A program made the translations under genes and the position numbers. A stretch of 64,000 bases of DNA from positions 25,855 to 89,854 of the forward strand of contig NZ_CP108049.1 of the NCBI RefSeq assembly GCF_041435115.1, written 5' to 3'. Shown here piece by piece: positions 31,493-40,053 of this stretch. The notes beneath the pieces were generated by a model. That model was not told where the DNA came from, searched no databases, and saw only the letters and a list, made by a program, of their open reading frames with translations. This stretch comes from Streptomyces sp. NBC_00289. Its GTDB lineage: Bacteria > Actinomycetota > Actinomycetes > Streptomycetales > Streptomycetaceae. The stretch's first letter is position 1. Each line of letters begins with the position of its first letter.

Positions 31493-31690
31493 GCGCTCCA
31501 ATTGGTGGGCTCCTCTTCGCCTTGAGCTCAGGGGCGCGACTCCGCACGCGGCGTTGGCTACCCGTCCACGGCTGGCGTGACGGCCCGCCTGACGGGCGTG
31601 GCAGTAAAGATCCGGTGATGGTCTCCCGCCCGGCGGGAAGGACCCCGGATCACGCTTTTTCGCAGGTCAACGCCGGGGTTCCATGGGGCG

Positions 31691-33499
31691 ATGATCAGCA
31701 TGTCGGAGGTTCGCCCGGGGAACGGGTGGCGCTATCTCTTCCGCGGTGTGATGGTCGGCGACGGCCACCGCCCCGCGGGCAAGCCACTGCTCGCCGCCCA
31801 GGACGAAGCCGGTGTCCCGCCCGGAGTCTGGAAAGGCCGGGGCCTGGCCGCGGTCGGCCTCACGCCCGGGGACGTGGTGACCGAGCGGCAGGCCGAACTG
31901 CTTCTGGGGGAGGGCCGGCACCCGGACGCCGACCGGATCGAGCGCGAGCGCCTGGCGGAGGGCAGGAGCCCGGCGCAGGCCCGGCGGGCGACCGTGCTGG
32001 GCAGGCCCATCGAGCACAACCAGTCGCCCAAGACCGACAAGGCCAAGGAGCGCACCCCCTGGCTGGGCTTCGACCTGACGTTCCGGCCCCCGCCGACGGC
32101 ACACATCGCGTGGGCGCTGGGTGACTACGAGACCCGCCTGGTGCTGGAGCTGTGCCAGGACATCGCCCGGGACAAGACGCTGGCATGGCTGGAGGACTCG
32201 GTCGCGGAGGTCCGCTGGAAGGGCGGCGGCAAGCACCGCGCCCGGGTCAGGGACGGGCTGATCGTCGCGGTGTTCCGGCACTACGAGTCGAGAGCTGCCG
32301 AGTCGAAGCCCCTTCTCCACGATCATGCGGTGGTGTCGATCCGCGTCCGACGGCCGGACGATGCGGGGACGTGGGGCAACCTGTCGGCGGACTCGCTGAT
32401 GGCCCACATTGTCGCGGCCGACACTCTCTACACCCTCTACTTCATGGAGGAGGTGTCCGCCCGGCTCGGGTGGGCGTGGGAGCCGCGCGAGGTAACGTCC
32501 GGCCGCAGGCCCGTCATGGAGATCGCGGGCATCGACCAGCGGCTCATCGGCTGGCAGTCGACCCGCCGCCAGCAGATCGAGGACGCGCTGTCCGTCCTGA
32601 CGGCCAAGTACGAGAAGAAGCAGGGGCACCCGCCGGGGGAGCGGGCCGGCTACGCGCTGGCCTGTCAGGCCGCCGACCAGACGCGCCCGCCCAAGCGCAC
32701 GGAGCTGCTGTCGCTGACCGAGCTGCGCGAGCGATGGCGCGCCTCAGCGATCCGGGCCTACGGCGTTGACGTCATCGACCGTCTCGCGGAGCGGGCCCGG
32801 GCGGCGGCCGCGGCGGTGTGGGCGCGGGTGCGGCCGGTGGTCGACGTCGCCCTGGCCGCCGTCGACGTCGTCGCCGTGGTGTACGTGATGCGCGGCGCGT
32901 TCAAGCGCCACCACCTGCTCGCCGAAGCCCGCCGCCACCTCTCCTACGTCCTGCGCGGCCGGCCCCACCAACCAGGCTTGGACGAACAGATCGTGCAGGC
33001 GGTCGTCGACGACTACACCCGTCCCGTCGGCCGGGGCCGGATGATGACCGCCGACCTGCGCGCCCTGTACCCGCGCGACACCGAGGACCAGGCCGTGCTG
33101 CGCCCGCTTACCCGTAAACGTGCCGCCCCGCCGTACGAGCGGGCCCGCCTCGCCGCCGGTGCACTGAGGGCCAGAGTCCACGCGGTGCGCCGCGCGGACC
33201 GCCTGGGCTCCCGCCCACGGCCGCACACCGTCGCCGTGCCCGCTGCCTCGAAGTCCCGCCTGCGGCCGACCCGTACGGACCGGAAGGCCGACCGTGTCCC
33301 CGAGCAGGCGACCGACGTCGCCGCGATGGATCAGACCCGCCGGACGTTCGAGGCCGCCGCCAAGATGGCCGCCAAGCTCACCGACGGCGTCCGGGACCGC
33401 GCCGTCGCCCACGGCCCCCGACCGCAGCCCACCGCGCCGACGCACACCCAGCAGCCCGACGCTCAGCCTGCGCCGGGCCGAACCCCAGGAGTCGCATGA
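31691..33499 (+). CDS. MobF/TrwC-type relaxase-domain protein without helicase domain
   Basis: The first 350 residues match the TrwC relaxase layout. An N-terminal tyrosine (Y15, in GWRYLFRGV) is the candidate nicking residue. LTFRPPPTAHIAWALGD (129-145) and the metal-binding histidines H197 (FRH) and H210-x-H212 (LLHDHAVVS) follow. The strand order also fits (SLMAHIVAADTLYTLYFMEEV, RLGWAWEP). The remaining 250 residues are helical and basic with no helicase motif. Relaxases nick oriT and lead single-stranded transfer. ATG 31691 is used; ATG 31700 is an alternative. Its stop overlaps a small basic gene. Confidence 0.8.
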   Translation: MISMSEVRPGNGWRYLFRGVMVGDGHRPAGKPLLAAQDEAGVPPGVWKGRGLAAVGLTPGDVVTERQAELLLGEGRHPDADRIERERLAEGRSPAQARRATVLGRPIEHNQSPKTDKAKERTPWLGFDLTFRPPPTAHIAWALGDYETRLVLELCQDIARDKTLAWLEDSVAEVRWKGGGKHRARVRDGLIVAVFRHYESRAAESKPLLHDHAVVSIRVRRPDDAGTWGNLSADSLMAHIVAADTLYTLYFMEEVSARLGWAWEPREVTSGRRPVMEIAGIDQRLIGWQSTRRQQIEDALSVLTAKYEKKQGHPPGERAGYALACQAADQTRPPKRTELLSLTELRERWRASAIRAYGVDVIDRLAERARAAAAAVWARVRPVVDVALAAVDVVAVVYVMRGAFKRHHLLAEARRHLSYVLRGRPHQPGLDEQIVQAVVDDYTRPVGRGRMMTADLRALYPRDTEDQAVLRPLTRKRAAPPYERARLAAGALRARVHAVRRADRLGSRPRPHTVAVPAASKSRLRPTRTDRKADRVPEQATDVAAMDQTRRTFEAAAKMAAKLTDGVRDRAVAHGPRPQPTAPTHTQQPDAQPAPGRTPGVA

Positions 33500-33816
33500 G
33501 CACCCCGGAACAACCCAGCTTCGAGGACGCCCTCGCTCGCGCCCGCGAAGCCTCCAAGGAGTGGGCCGCCGTCCTCGAGGAGCCGCCGCCCTGGGAGCCG
33601 GTCTGGAAGCGGCCCCGGAAGCCGAAGTCGAAGGCGGAGACGAAGCGAGAGCTGCGCAAGCAGCGCAGGCGGCTCCAGGACGCCGGCCGCCGTCGCCTCG
33701 CCGCCACAGAATCCCGCCGGCCCCGCGCGCGGCAGGGCCGGATCGGCAACGCCGCCGCCCGCCGTGACGCTCGCGCCTTGTCCCGGGTGCGGCACTCCAC
33801 CGCCTGGCTGTGGTGA
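33496..33816 (+). CDS. Small highly basic protein (106 aa)
   Basis: ATG 33496 overlaps the relaxase stop. After an acidic/aromatic N-terminus (residues 1-40) the rest is extremely rich in Arg and Lys (KRELRKQRRRLQDAGRRRL). It ends in RHSTAWLW. It is likely a DNA- or RNA-binding accessory to the relaxase; it directly precedes the GGTGCGCA repeat region. Confidence 0.7.
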   Translation: MSTPEQPSFEDALARAREASKEWAAVLEEPPPWEPVWKRPRKPKSKAETKRELRKQRRRLQDAGRRRLAATESRRPRARQGRIGNAAARRDARALSRVRHSTAWLW

Positions 33817-33834
33817 CGAAGACGCCGTAGCCGA

Positions 33835-34238
33835 TGCGCACCGCACCGGATGCCCTGCATCGTCATGCGCACCACGATGTCCCGCACCGCACCCGGTGCG
33901 CACCATCGACGATGCCCGGCACTCCCGCGCGCACCACGATGCACCGCACTCGATGTTCCGCACCGCACCGGTGCGCACGCCGTCCGGCCGAACCTTGACC
34001 AGGTGCGGCCGGACGCGCGTCGTTCCTAGACCAGCCTCGCTACCGGCACGTTTCCCCATGTCAGCATCCGTCCCGGCCGCCGATCAGGTCGCGGACAAGG
34101 GGGTGTGTGATACAGGCGCGCGGCCGGATTCCGGTGCGCAACACGTGCGGTGCGCGGTGCGGGTGGTGCGGTCAACCGGCCGGCGGTGGTGCGCACCGGA
34201 TGCGCGCGGTGCGCACCACCGTTGTCCCCAGGTGCGCA
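33835..34238. repeat. GGTGCGCA/TGCGCACC repeat cluster (candidate oriT, origin or centromere)
   Basis: The 422-bp gene-free interval holds at least nine TGCGCACC or GGTGCGCA octamers, at 33835, 33866, 33895-33904, 33970, 34133, 34188-34197, 34208-34217 and 34231, plus near copies. Three are the full 10-bp palindrome GGTGCGCACC. Longer direct repeats exist: GCGCACCACGATG occurs twice, and CCGCACCGCACC followed by GGTGCGCAC occurs twice. It lies directly behind the relaxase gene. Confidence 0.75.
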
Positions 34239-34688
34239 CTACACGATGGTCCGGCGCACCGGGTGCGCTTCCATCGCCTGCTCCATTCCGACGGCCTCCA
34301 ACTGGCGGAGCACGTCGGCGACGTCGCCGTGCTCCTCGGTGAGGATGTTCTCGGTGAAGCGGACGATGGTCTGGGCGATGCCCGGCGGGAAAGCCAGGCA
34401 GGCGCCGTCGCCGTGGCACAGGACCTCCAGGAGCAGTCGCCCGAGCGCCGCTGCCAGGAAGGAGTGCGCGCACGGCTCCTCGTCACGGTCGTCCACGGCG
34501 GTGATCGGGATGAAGATGCGCGCGGCGACGTCCAGGAGCAGCCGGCGCATCTCGATGCCCGTGTCCTCGATGACCGCGCAGGCGGTGTCGATGTCCCCGG
34601 CCTGCATCGCCCGGATGTAGGCGAAGGCGCTGGCGATGTCGTCCGGTGCCATCGGAGCGAGCGGCGTGGTGACGGTGTTCTCGGGCAT
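34239..34688 (-). CDS. Hypothetical helical protein (149 aa)
   Basis: ATG 34688 follows GAGGAG on the minus strand and the TAG stop abuts the repeat cluster. The product is acidic and helical (IASAFAYIRAMQAGDIDTA, FLAAALGRLLLEVLCHGDG, DVADVLRQLEAVGMEQAM). No family was recognised. Confidence 0.65.
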   Translation of the reverse strand: MPENTVTTPLAPMAPDDIASAFAYIRAMQAGDIDTACAVIEDTGIEMRRLLLDVAARIFIPITAVDDRDEEPCAHSFLAAALGRLLLEVLCHGDGACLAFPPGIAQTIVRFTENILTEEHGDVADVLRQLEAVGMEQAMEAHPVRRTIV

Positions 34689-34949
34689 GACAGCTCCTCA
34701 CGTACGGGCCGCCCCGCTGATCGCGGCGGCCTTGGAACTCATGCTCGGGGCGCGGCCCTGTGGACAGATTCCGCGCACCGTCGGTGAGTGCCACCTTGTG
34801 GCTGTCGCGCCGCGTTTCTCCTTGACCTGATCCGCTACGTGCGACATACCGCCCATTTTGATGGGGGAGAAATCTCCGTCCCGGCACGCTGAGCGACGAC
34901 CGAGGAAAAGCCGCTGCCGGGTGGGGCGCGCCGCTGGGAGACTTCGGGG

Positions 34950-35417
34950 ATGACCACGCAGCGGCTGCCGTTCCCGGTCCCGGACGAACGCGCCCACCTC
35001 TTCGTCGACAGCTACGCCGACATGCACGACCTCGTTGAGGACCTGGTCGTGCCCGACGGTGTGCCCGAGGCTGCGGCGACGGTCCTGCGTACGGCCCGCG
35101 AGCTGCTGCGCCAGTCGTACTACTGCTACGAGTTCTCCACCGTGGCGGTCATGCACTCCCTGATCGCGGTGGAGATCGTGCTGCGCGACCGCATCCCGGA
35201 CGCGGGCAAGAAGCCGCTTTACCAGCTCATCAAGCAGGGGGCCGATGACGGGATCCTGACGGCCCGGCAGGCTGAATACCTCGACTACGGCCGGCAGATC
35301 CGCAACGGCATGGCGCACGGCCAGACCACGCACGCGGTGATGCCTCCGGCCGCGGCGGTGCCGATGGTGACCACCTCGTTCACGATCGTCACCGAGCTCT
35401 GTACCGCTTCCGCCTGA
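34950..35417 (+). CDS. HEPN-like protein (155 aa)
   Basis: Residues about 40-125 form a helical bundle ending in LDYGRQIRNGMAHG. This contains R118-x4-H123, the catalytic pattern of HEPN ribonucleases, following a C-terminal-type helix typical of the fold. The protein is solitary between two intergenic regions, with no MNT-type antitoxin beside it. It may be an RNase of a defence or toxin system, or a non-catalytic RNA-binding member. Confidence 0.6.
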   Translation: MTTQRLPFPVPDERAHLFVDSYADMHDLVEDLVVPDGVPEAAATVLRTARELLRQSYYCYEFSTVAVMHSLIAVEIVLRDRIPDAGKKPLYQLIKQGADDGILTARQAEYLDYGRQIRNGMAHGQTTHAVMPPAAAVPMVTTSFTIVTELCTASA

Positions 35418-35536
35418 TGATCACGTCTGGGTAAAGGCGTCCGATGGAATGTCACACGAGCAAGATCATCCGGACCTGTATTAGGTGACAGCGGATCTCT
35501 GTCGGGAGAGCCGCGCACCTGATGAGGAGCTCCACC

Positions 35537-36736
35537 GTGACGTACACCAGCAGCGCCCGGCAGCCCGAACCGGAGCCGCGCCCCACCTCGACAAGGGGTG
35601 CTGAGCGCACTGGACGGGGCCCGGAAAGCAGTGCCGTATCCAGTGCCGCGAACGATTCCAACGTCGTTCCCATCACCGCAGCTCACACCGCCCGCCAGGG
35701 GGCCTCCCGGCACGCTGACACCTCTCTCCCTTCCCCTGAAGTGCCAGCGAAGGGGAAGAAGTCCACTCCCACGGCCGGGAAGGTGCGGGCCGATGCGCTG
35801 CGGTTGCTGGGGTGCGTGCGGATAGCCACGGCCCGGCAGATGGCTCAGGTGATCACGGCGGAGGATCGGGACGGCCGGTCGTATGTGCGCAGGGCGATGA
35901 ATGAGTTGGCGGAGCTGGGGCTGGCGGAGACGAACGGCAAGGACGGCAAGCATCAGATCTGGAACCTGACGGTGGCTGGGCAGAAGGCTCTGGCCGACGG
36001 CAACGAGCTGCCGCCCCGCCCGAAGGCCGGCACCGGTGCGAAGGCCGTGAAGGCCGGGTTCGGCCCGCACGGCGTCGCGGTGACGGACACGATCCTCGCC
36101 TTCACCGCCACGTTCCCCGCCGGCGGCCGTGAGCATCTGACCGACTGGCAGGTGGAGGTGAACCACGCCATCAAGGAGACCGGCCTGAGCTTCAACACCG
36201 ACGCCGTGCTGGCCGTGCCGACCCAGACCAGCGAGGTGCGCCTCTTCGAGCTCGACAACGGCACCATGTCCCAGGCCCGCCTCGCCAAGGAGGTCTGGGA
36301 CTACGAGCGTTACGCCGGGCACCGCGTCTGGGAGGGAGCCCGCGGCACCATCGGCCGCACGTTCCCGTTCTGGCAGCGCCACCGCTACACCCGCTCGGAG
36401 CGCTTCCCGCGGCTGCATGTCGTCCTGGCGGGCAAGGAGGAGCACCTGCTCGACAACCGCCTCCAGGCGCTCGCCGACGACGTGAAGGGCATCGCCATCG
36501 CGGTGTGGGTGAACACCCTGCCCCGGCTGCAGCGTGGCGAGTCCTGGTACGAGATCGGCGTCGACGCCCCGGACCGGCGCCACGACCGCTACGGAGCCCA
36601 TAGGCCGCTGAGGGGGCGCAGCAGGCCCGCGGAGACGACGCCGCTCACCCACAGCCGTGGGGAGCGGCGTCCGACCAGCACGGAACACGACTGCACTCCA
36701 CCGAAGGACCGGCCCTCCGATACGGTCGCGCTATGA
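35537..36736 (+). CDS. Replication-relaxation family protein
   Basis: The 399-residue protein has a disordered N-terminus (1-75) and a winged-helix segment (LLGCVRIATARQMAQVITAE, SYVRRAMNELAELGLAE). A nuclease-like domain follows with HLTDWQVEVNHAI, LSFNTDAVLAVP and LFELDNGTMSQARLAKEVWDYERY, the pattern of the Replic_Relax family on actinobacterial plasmids. GTG 35537 is preferred over ATG 35522 since GAGGAG lies seven bases upstream. These proteins are thought to act in plasmid replication or mobilisation. Confidence 0.75.
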   Translation: MTYTSSARQPEPEPRPTSTRGAERTGRGPESSAVSSAANDSNVVPITAAHTARQGASRHADTSLPSPEVPAKGKKSTPTAGKVRADALRLLGCVRIATARQMAQVITAEDRDGRSYVRRAMNELAELGLAETNGKDGKHQIWNLTVAGQKALADGNELPPRPKAGTGAKAVKAGFGPHGVAVTDTILAFTATFPAGGREHLTDWQVEVNHAIKETGLSFNTDAVLAVPTQTSEVRLFELDNGTMSQARLAKEVWDYERYAGHRVWEGARGTIGRTFPFWQRHRYTRSERFPRLHVVLAGKEEHLLDNRLQALADDVKGIAIAVWVNTLPRLQRGESWYEIGVDAPDRRHDRYGAHRPLRGRSRPAETTPLTHSRGERRPTSTEHDCTPPKDRPSDTVAL

Positions 36737-37506
36737 CCGACGACCTGCGCCCTCCCCGAACCACGTGGGAGTACTGCCTGTCCGCCGCTGACGAGCTGGT
36801 GCTGTGGCACATGCGGCAGGGCGAGGATGTCCCGGAAGCCGACCGGCCCCGGGTGGTGACGCTGATCGGCGCCGCCGCGTACGGCCTCGCCTCCAGCATC
36901 AGCCTGGACGGGCCCGACGTCGCCGGCCTGCCGCTCACCGGACCCGATGAGAGCCGGTCCGTCAGCGTCCGGGGCGTCCTGCAGCACCACGCCCTGCGCG
37001 CCCTTCAGACGAGCCCGTACGAAGTCCTGGGTGCTGCCGAGCGCGAGCAGCTGCTCGCCGCGTACGGCAGCCCCGTGTTCGACCTCGCGCGGGAGACGGC
37101 GGTCGCGGTCATCACCCACCACGCCCGGTCCTCCGGCCAGACGGGACAGCCCCACCCGACGATCAGGGACCGCGCGCCCGCGATGGCCGGCGCCCCGGCG
37201 GCCGGACCACGAGTGGACGTCGACGTGGCCCGCAGCCGCCAGCAGTACCTGACGGCGGCCGGGGTGATCTGGGTGGTCTACGACGGAGGGCTCAGCCGTC
37301 AGCCCGTCGTCTGCACCAACTGCCAGGCGCGCACCGGCCTGACGCTCCAGGCCGACGCCGACGCCGGGAGTGTCCGCGTCATCTGCCGGGAACTGCACAC
37401 CACCCACGATCATCGCCTCACGGTCGCCGGGGTCCAGGAAGCGATCGCCCTCGCAGGGGCATCCCGGTCCGGGGACATCGAGATCAACGCGGGGGTGACG
37501 GCATGA
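36733..37506 (+). CDS. Hypothetical protein with CxxC pair (257 aa)
   Basis: The ATG overlaps the stop of the replication-relaxation gene. A helical first half (ADELVLWHMRQGEDVPEADR) is followed by a linker and a C-terminal part with CTNC (about residue 196) and a single later cysteine. Unknown function, coupled to both neighbours. Confidence 0.65.
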   Translation: MTDDLRPPRTTWEYCLSAADELVLWHMRQGEDVPEADRPRVVTLIGAAAYGLASSISLDGPDVAGLPLTGPDESRSVSVRGVLQHHALRALQTSPYEVLGAAEREQLLAAYGSPVFDLARETAVAVITHHARSSGQTGQPHPTIRDRAPAMAGAPAAGPRVDVDVARSRQQYLTAAGVIWVVYDGGLSRQPVVCTNCQARTGLTLQADADAGSVRVICRELHTTHDHRLTVAGVQEAIALAGASRSGDIEINAGVTA

Positions 37507-37805
37507 CCGGATTCCCCGGCCCCATCCCGATGCACGGCGACAGGGTCGAGATCCTGGCCAACACCTTCGTGGCGACCATCACCGGGAAGATCACGTCGCG
37601 GGCCGTCCTGCGCGACGGCCGCGGGTTCGTTGAACTCGTTCTGCCTGACGGTGACCCGCAGCAGCGCCGCGACCTGGAGCGGTCCGGGCGGTACCAGTAC
37701 CGCCTCTACGACGGCGGTGTGCTGCTCTACTCGTCTCCGGACCTGCACGTGCATGAGACCCGGCGCGAGGGCGACGGGGCGCTGGTGGTGATGGGATCTC
37801 CCTGA
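37503..37805 (+). CDS. Small beta-rich hypothetical protein (100 aa)
   Basis: The ATG overlaps the preceding stop. The sequence alternates hydrophobic residues as in a beta barrel (RVEILANTFVATITGKITSRAV, YQYRLYDGGVLLY). No family was recognised. Confidence 0.6.
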   Translation: MTGFPGPIPMHGDRVEILANTFVATITGKITSRAVLRDGRGFVELVLPDGDPQQRRDLERSGRYQYRLYDGGVLLYSSPDLHVHETRREGDGALVVMGSP

Positions 37806-37933
37806 CCCCGTCCCTGACGTAGCCACAGTGGCGGGGCCGCCCGGCGGGACGGCTCCCGAAGTCGCCGCGCCACCGCCCGGGACGAAGAGTCCGAACACGG
37901 CTGCACGTCTGTGCCGGACCGTAGACAGGGTTC

Positions 37934-38410
37934 ATGAGACGCAGCAGAGAAGAAGAACCCGCCTTGGACCTGCCGGGCAGCCTGTGGCACGCCCTGATCC
38001 GGCTCCAGCACACGCACCCCGACCCTGTGGGCCGGAAACCGCTCGCCCGGCCGGCCGGGCTGCTGTCCTTCACCACAGCCTCGGACACCATCCTCGCGGC
38101 CCGCGTCCATCTGTCCGGCGCGGAGACGATGGGAGAACTGCACGAGACGCTCCGCACCCTGACCGCCGGCCTTACCTACACCCACTTCGCCCGGCCCGAC
38201 GTCGTGCTGGACGTCACGCTCGGCAGACGACAGGAACTCCCGATCCACGCGGAGCACACCATCGGCCTCACCCGGCTCTTCCAGAACGCTGCCGGCACCA
38301 TCGGCGCCTGCAACACACCAGGCGGCGGCCGGTGCTTCCACTGCGAGGGGACCGGGCTTGCCCTCCCACTGTGGGAGCCGCAGTCGTCAGCCGACCACGA
38401 CGTCGCGTAG
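37934..38410 (+). CDS. Hypothetical protein with CxxCxGxG motif (158 aa)
   Basis: ATG 37934 begins a mixed alpha/beta protein ending with CFHCEGTG, the zinc-binding signature seen in DnaJ-type modules, here as a single copy plus one more cysteine (GACNTPGGG). Its last 24 bp overlap the end of the convergent XRE regulator gene. Confidence 0.6.
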   Translation: MRRSREEEPALDLPGSLWHALIRLQHTHPDPVGRKPLARPAGLLSFTTASDTILAARVHLSGAETMGELHETLRTLTAGLTYTHFARPDVVLDVTLGRRQELPIHAEHTIGLTRLFQNAAGTIGACNTPGGGRCFHCEGTGLALPLWEPQSSADHDVA

Positions 38411-39718
38411 TTCCCGTACAGCGCGCTCGTGGTGGTGCTGGGCGGGGATCGCCTCGTACAGGTCCAGGGCGCGGCGGCGGACCAGGCCGGTGCGGTAGTC
38501 GACGGGCAGGCCTGTCAGGGCGGCGACCGTACGGCGGCACGCCTGCTCGGTGTCGCCGTCGTGATGGGAGCACGCCGCCGCGTCGATGTTCAGCAAGGTG
38601 CGCGTCATGGTGCTGGTCGGCGCGGACAGTTCCAGGGCGCGCTCCTGGCTGACGCGGGCGAGGCGGGTGTCCCCGAGCGTGGTGAACGCGTGGCTGAGGT
38701 GGACGTGGTGCTTCTGCTCGCCGTACGTCAGCCAGGTGTCCGACCGCTCGCCCTCGGGGAGCCGGTCCATGAGGGCATCGGCGGCCCCGATCGCGGCGCG
38801 GGCCTGCTCGCTCTGGTGGTTGAGGGCGTAGGCGCGGGCAGCGACCGCGGCCGCCAGCGTCGCTGCGGCGGTCGGCCGGTGCCCGGCGACGTGACAGGCC
38901 CGTTCCGCGAGGCCGGCCGCCGCCTTCGGGGCGCCGTAGTTGAGCGGGACCATCGCCTCGCGGGCGAGGACCCAGGCGTGCAGCTGGTCGTCACCCGATT
39001 CGGCGGCGGCCCGGGCGGCCGTGGCGAACCAGGCGCGGGACTCCCGGCGGCTGCCCAGGTCGTGTAAGACGATCGCGGTCATCCCGGCCATCTGCCCGGC
39101 CGTACGGCACAACCTGGCCCGTACCGGTGCGGGTTGCGGGACGGTGAGCAGCGGGCGCAGGGTTGTGAAGTCGGTGACCAGGTCGGCCAGGACGCGGGTG
39201 GGCTGCTGTCCGTGGTAGCCGTACCCGTAGCTCTCGGCTGCCGCTTCCAGGTCGGCCAAGTCCTGGGGCATGTCGGGGGAGAGGGTCTGATCGACGTCGG
39301 TCCGGGCGGCGGTGAGGGCGGCGAGGGCCGGAGCGGTGAGGCCGGCGGCCAGTGCGCCGCGCAGCAGGTTGCGGCGCTTCATCGGATCATCTTCTCCATG
39401 GTGGGACTCCGTGCTGTGGGCGGCGGTGTCCTCCCAGGGTTGCGCAGCGAGCCGCAGTAGGTCACCGGGAATGCGCAGTCCGTCGGCGATTCTCTCGACA
39501 GTTGCCAGCGCGGTGACAGCTGCGGCGCCCCGGGCGATCTGGCTGACGCGATCGGATTTGAGCGCGCACGCCTCCGCGATCCGGTTGAAGGAGATCCCCG
39601 CGTCGTGGGCCATCGCGAACACCGTGGTGAAGTCCCGCTCGTACAGGGCCCGGACGAACACCGGGTCGGTCAGCAGGTGGCGCGGCACTTGGGCGGGTGA
39701 CGGCGGTAAGTCGTCCAC
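38387..39718 (-). CDS. XRE-family regulator with TPR-like C-terminal domain
   Basis: This 443-residue protein (GTG 39718) has an N-terminal HTH: FAMAHDAGISFNRIAEACALKSDRVSQIARG (about 34-64). A KRRNLLRG segment and some 300 residues of helical repeats follow, with TPR-like spacing (AWFATAARAAAESGDDQLHAWVL). Regulators of this build often sense a small peptide or metabolite. It is divergent from the peptide-JmjC-AKR-APH operon and is probably its pathway-specific regulator. Confidence 0.8.
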   Translation of the reverse strand: MDDLPPSPAQVPRHLLTDPVFVRALYERDFTTVFAMAHDAGISFNRIAEACALKSDRVSQIARGAAAVTALATVERIADGLRIPGDLLRLAAQPWEDTAAHSTESHHGEDDPMKRRNLLRGALAAGLTAPALAALTAARTDVDQTLSPDMPQDLADLEAAAESYGYGYHGQQPTRVLADLVTDFTTLRPLLTVPQPAPVRARLCRTAGQMAGMTAIVLHDLGSRRESRAWFATAARAAAESGDDQLHAWVLAREAMVPLNYGAPKAAAGLAERACHVAGHRPTAAATLAAAVAARAYALNHQSEQARAAIGAADALMDRLPEGERSDTWLTYGEQKHHVHLSHAFTTLGDTRLARVSQERALELSAPTSTMTRTLLNIDAAACSHHDGDTEQACRRTVAALTGLPVDYRTGLVRRRALDLYEAIPAQHHHERAVRELRDVVVG

Positions 39719-39884
39719 AAGTCCCCCAGAACTCCCGTGGAATGACAGTGCGTCAGCCCAACGACCATACCCACCGTGGGGGCCCCGTCACGGGGTTATC
39801 GCCCGCATGGTTCGCGGCTGTACTGACGGTGTTCGCGGCCGTGCCGTCCAGGGCCCGGCCGACCGATTCAGGAGGAGGGTCCTC
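39719..39884. promoter_or_regulatory. Divergent promoter region of the peptide-modification cluster
   Basis: 166 bp separate the XRE gene start from the peptide start. It carries short inverted repeats (CCCACCGTGGG and CCCCGTCACGGGG, 39768-39796) and ends in the GGAGGAGG ribosome site. Confidence 0.45.
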
Positions 39885-40034
39885 ATGCAGAGTCCCGCCA
39901 CGCCCCCGCCCGCCACGTCCGGGCCGTCGACCGGCGGCCTGGTCCGCTCCCGCCGGGCGATCGTCGCCGCCCGGGGCCGCAACGCCATCCCCTCGGACGG
40001 CGGCGGCACCGGCAAGAGCGACGGCAACGACTGA
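39885..40034 (+). CDS. 49-residue peptide, candidate RiPP precursor
   Basis: ATG 39885 lies behind one of the strongest ribosome sites in the window (GGAGGAGG). The peptide has a Ser/Thr/Pro-rich first third, a central basic stretch (GGLVRSRRAIVAARGRN) and a Gly/Ser/Asp-rich end. There is no signal peptide or cysteine. It is followed after 19 bp by three overlapping enzyme genes. A precursor role is inferred from size, expression signal and context. It could instead be a small regulatory protein. Confidence 0.6.
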   Translation: MQSPATPPPATSGPSTGGLVRSRRAIVAARGRNAIPSDGGGTGKSDGND

Positions 40035-40053
40035 CGAGCGGGAGCCCTACGCG

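Noticed and set aside
33835..34238. CRISPR array
   Set aside because: The repeats are short, in both orientations and irregularly spaced, with no uniform spacers and no cas genes anywhere in the window.
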